NCBI RefSeq assembly: GCF_965638725.1
Contig: NC_134955.1
Location: forward strand, 70,840,732 to 70,904,731
Length of the DNA stretch: 64,000 bases
Direction: 5' to 3'
Origin: Aptenodytes patagonicus
Taxonomy: Eukaryota > Chordata > Aves > Sphenisciformes > Spheniscidae
Shown here: in pieces, positions 63,357 to 64,000 of the stretch
How positions within the stretch are numbered: position 1 is the stretch's first letter
Layout: each line of letters begins with the position of its first letter
The notes under the pieces: model-generated
The model's input: only the letters and a program-made list of their open reading frames with translations
What the model was told of the DNA's origin: nothing
The model's database searches: none
Program-made: the position numbers and the translations under genes

Positions 63357-64000
63357 CTGGAACAAAACATGCATCGAGAGCTATTAGAAATGCTAGCACA
63401 TCTGTTGCTACCAATTAAAGTTCTGTAAAGGCTGTGCTCAAACGGAAGACAGGAAAACCAGGGAAGCTCCTTTGGCTTCATTACTTCCAATACGTCTACA
63501 ATGCAAGTTTTCCAGGTGTGGGGCCCTGTTTCTTGCCTAATCGACCCTACCACCCACATTAAATCCCTCTGTAGCTGTTTCCCAGGCCTCAGGCTTCCAA
63601 GCTTTGCTCCGGTTCCAAATGTGTGAGGCTACCAGGCCTGCTGCCTGATTGCTGCGCTTGAGCCTTTGCTATCGGAGCTCCCACACAGCAGCTACAGGTG
63701 TTTATTCCTGCAGTTTCCTGCCTCCACCCTTTCCAAGCCCTCTGCCCATTTTCCCTGAGCCCAAAATGTTCACAGACACCCCTGTAAGAAGCAAAGGGAA
63801 AGCACTACAACCTGGGCACGATCGCTGTGGAGTTGTGTGCTAGGCGAGGCAGGGCAGGAGGACACCAAGGGATGCTACATGCGGCAGACCCTCTACCAAT
63901 GAAGCTGCCTGGGAAGTTTTTAGTTTTGGGGGAGGAAGACGTTTTCCTTTGTACTTGCTGCATTTTGTTTCAAAGCCTGAAGAACAGTTACTGTGAGCAG
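63357..64000 (-). other. KLHDC2: KLHDC2 intron at the right edge
   Basis: The next upstream exon should encode the segment ending in Lys156, but nothing matching it is visible up to position 64000. The stretch is therefore intronic, and the remaining 5' exons lie beyond the window. Confidence 0.7.

Overview
This window looks like a bird autosome. It carries CR1 LINEs ending in the avian-type (ATTCTATG)n tail, compact introns, long poly-C tracts, and a gene order known from vertebrates: ARF6, 7SL RNA genes, NEMF, KLHDC2 (the human 14q21 neighbourhood). I cannot name the species. Three protein-coding genes, three SRP RNA genes and several retrotransposon copies can be supported. Exon boundaries were worked out by hand from splice-site phase and from agreement with the known human proteins; no alignment program was run.

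Layout. Positions 1 to about 11,810 hold no recognisable gene, only homopolymer, microsatellite and short-duplication debris. From about 11,810 to 16,600 lies ARF6 on the minus strand: a roughly 3-kb AT-rich 3' UTR, an intact single-exon 175-codon CDS (14777-15304), and a CpG island with a likely 76-bp 5' UTR intron. From 16,600 to 27,900 is spacer DNA with a short old CR1 tail (17.1-17.3 kb), a broken CR1 on the plus strand (19.8-21.2 kb) and a well-preserved CR1 on the minus strand (23.3-24.8 kb). Three full-length 7SL (SRP RNA) genes lie in tandem on the plus strand at 27912, 29062 and 29857; the last ends 272 bp before the NEMF start codon.

NEMF occupies 30431-55112 on the plus strand in 33 coding exons. 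All boundaries are phase-consistent and give 1,073 residues (human NEMF has 1,076). Intron 16 appears to be a GC-AG intron, and intron 6 is mostly an ancient CR1/L3-like LINE. KLHDC2 is convergent on the minus strand. Its last nine coding exons (56825-63356), encoding the equivalent of human residues 157-406, are present and the 5' part lies beyond the right edge.

Functionally, the 7SL genes make the RNA scaffold of signal recognition particle. NEMF works in ribosome-associated quality control, marking stalled nascent chains on the 60S subunit. KLHDC2 is the substrate receptor of a CUL2 E3 ligase for C-terminal Gly degrons. ARF6 is the plasma-membrane/endosomal ARF GTPase. They are neighbours by ancient synteny, not an operon. 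The most striking observation is that the three 7SL copies differ by paired, compensatory changes in two separate helices, which argues that all three are maintained as functional RNAs.
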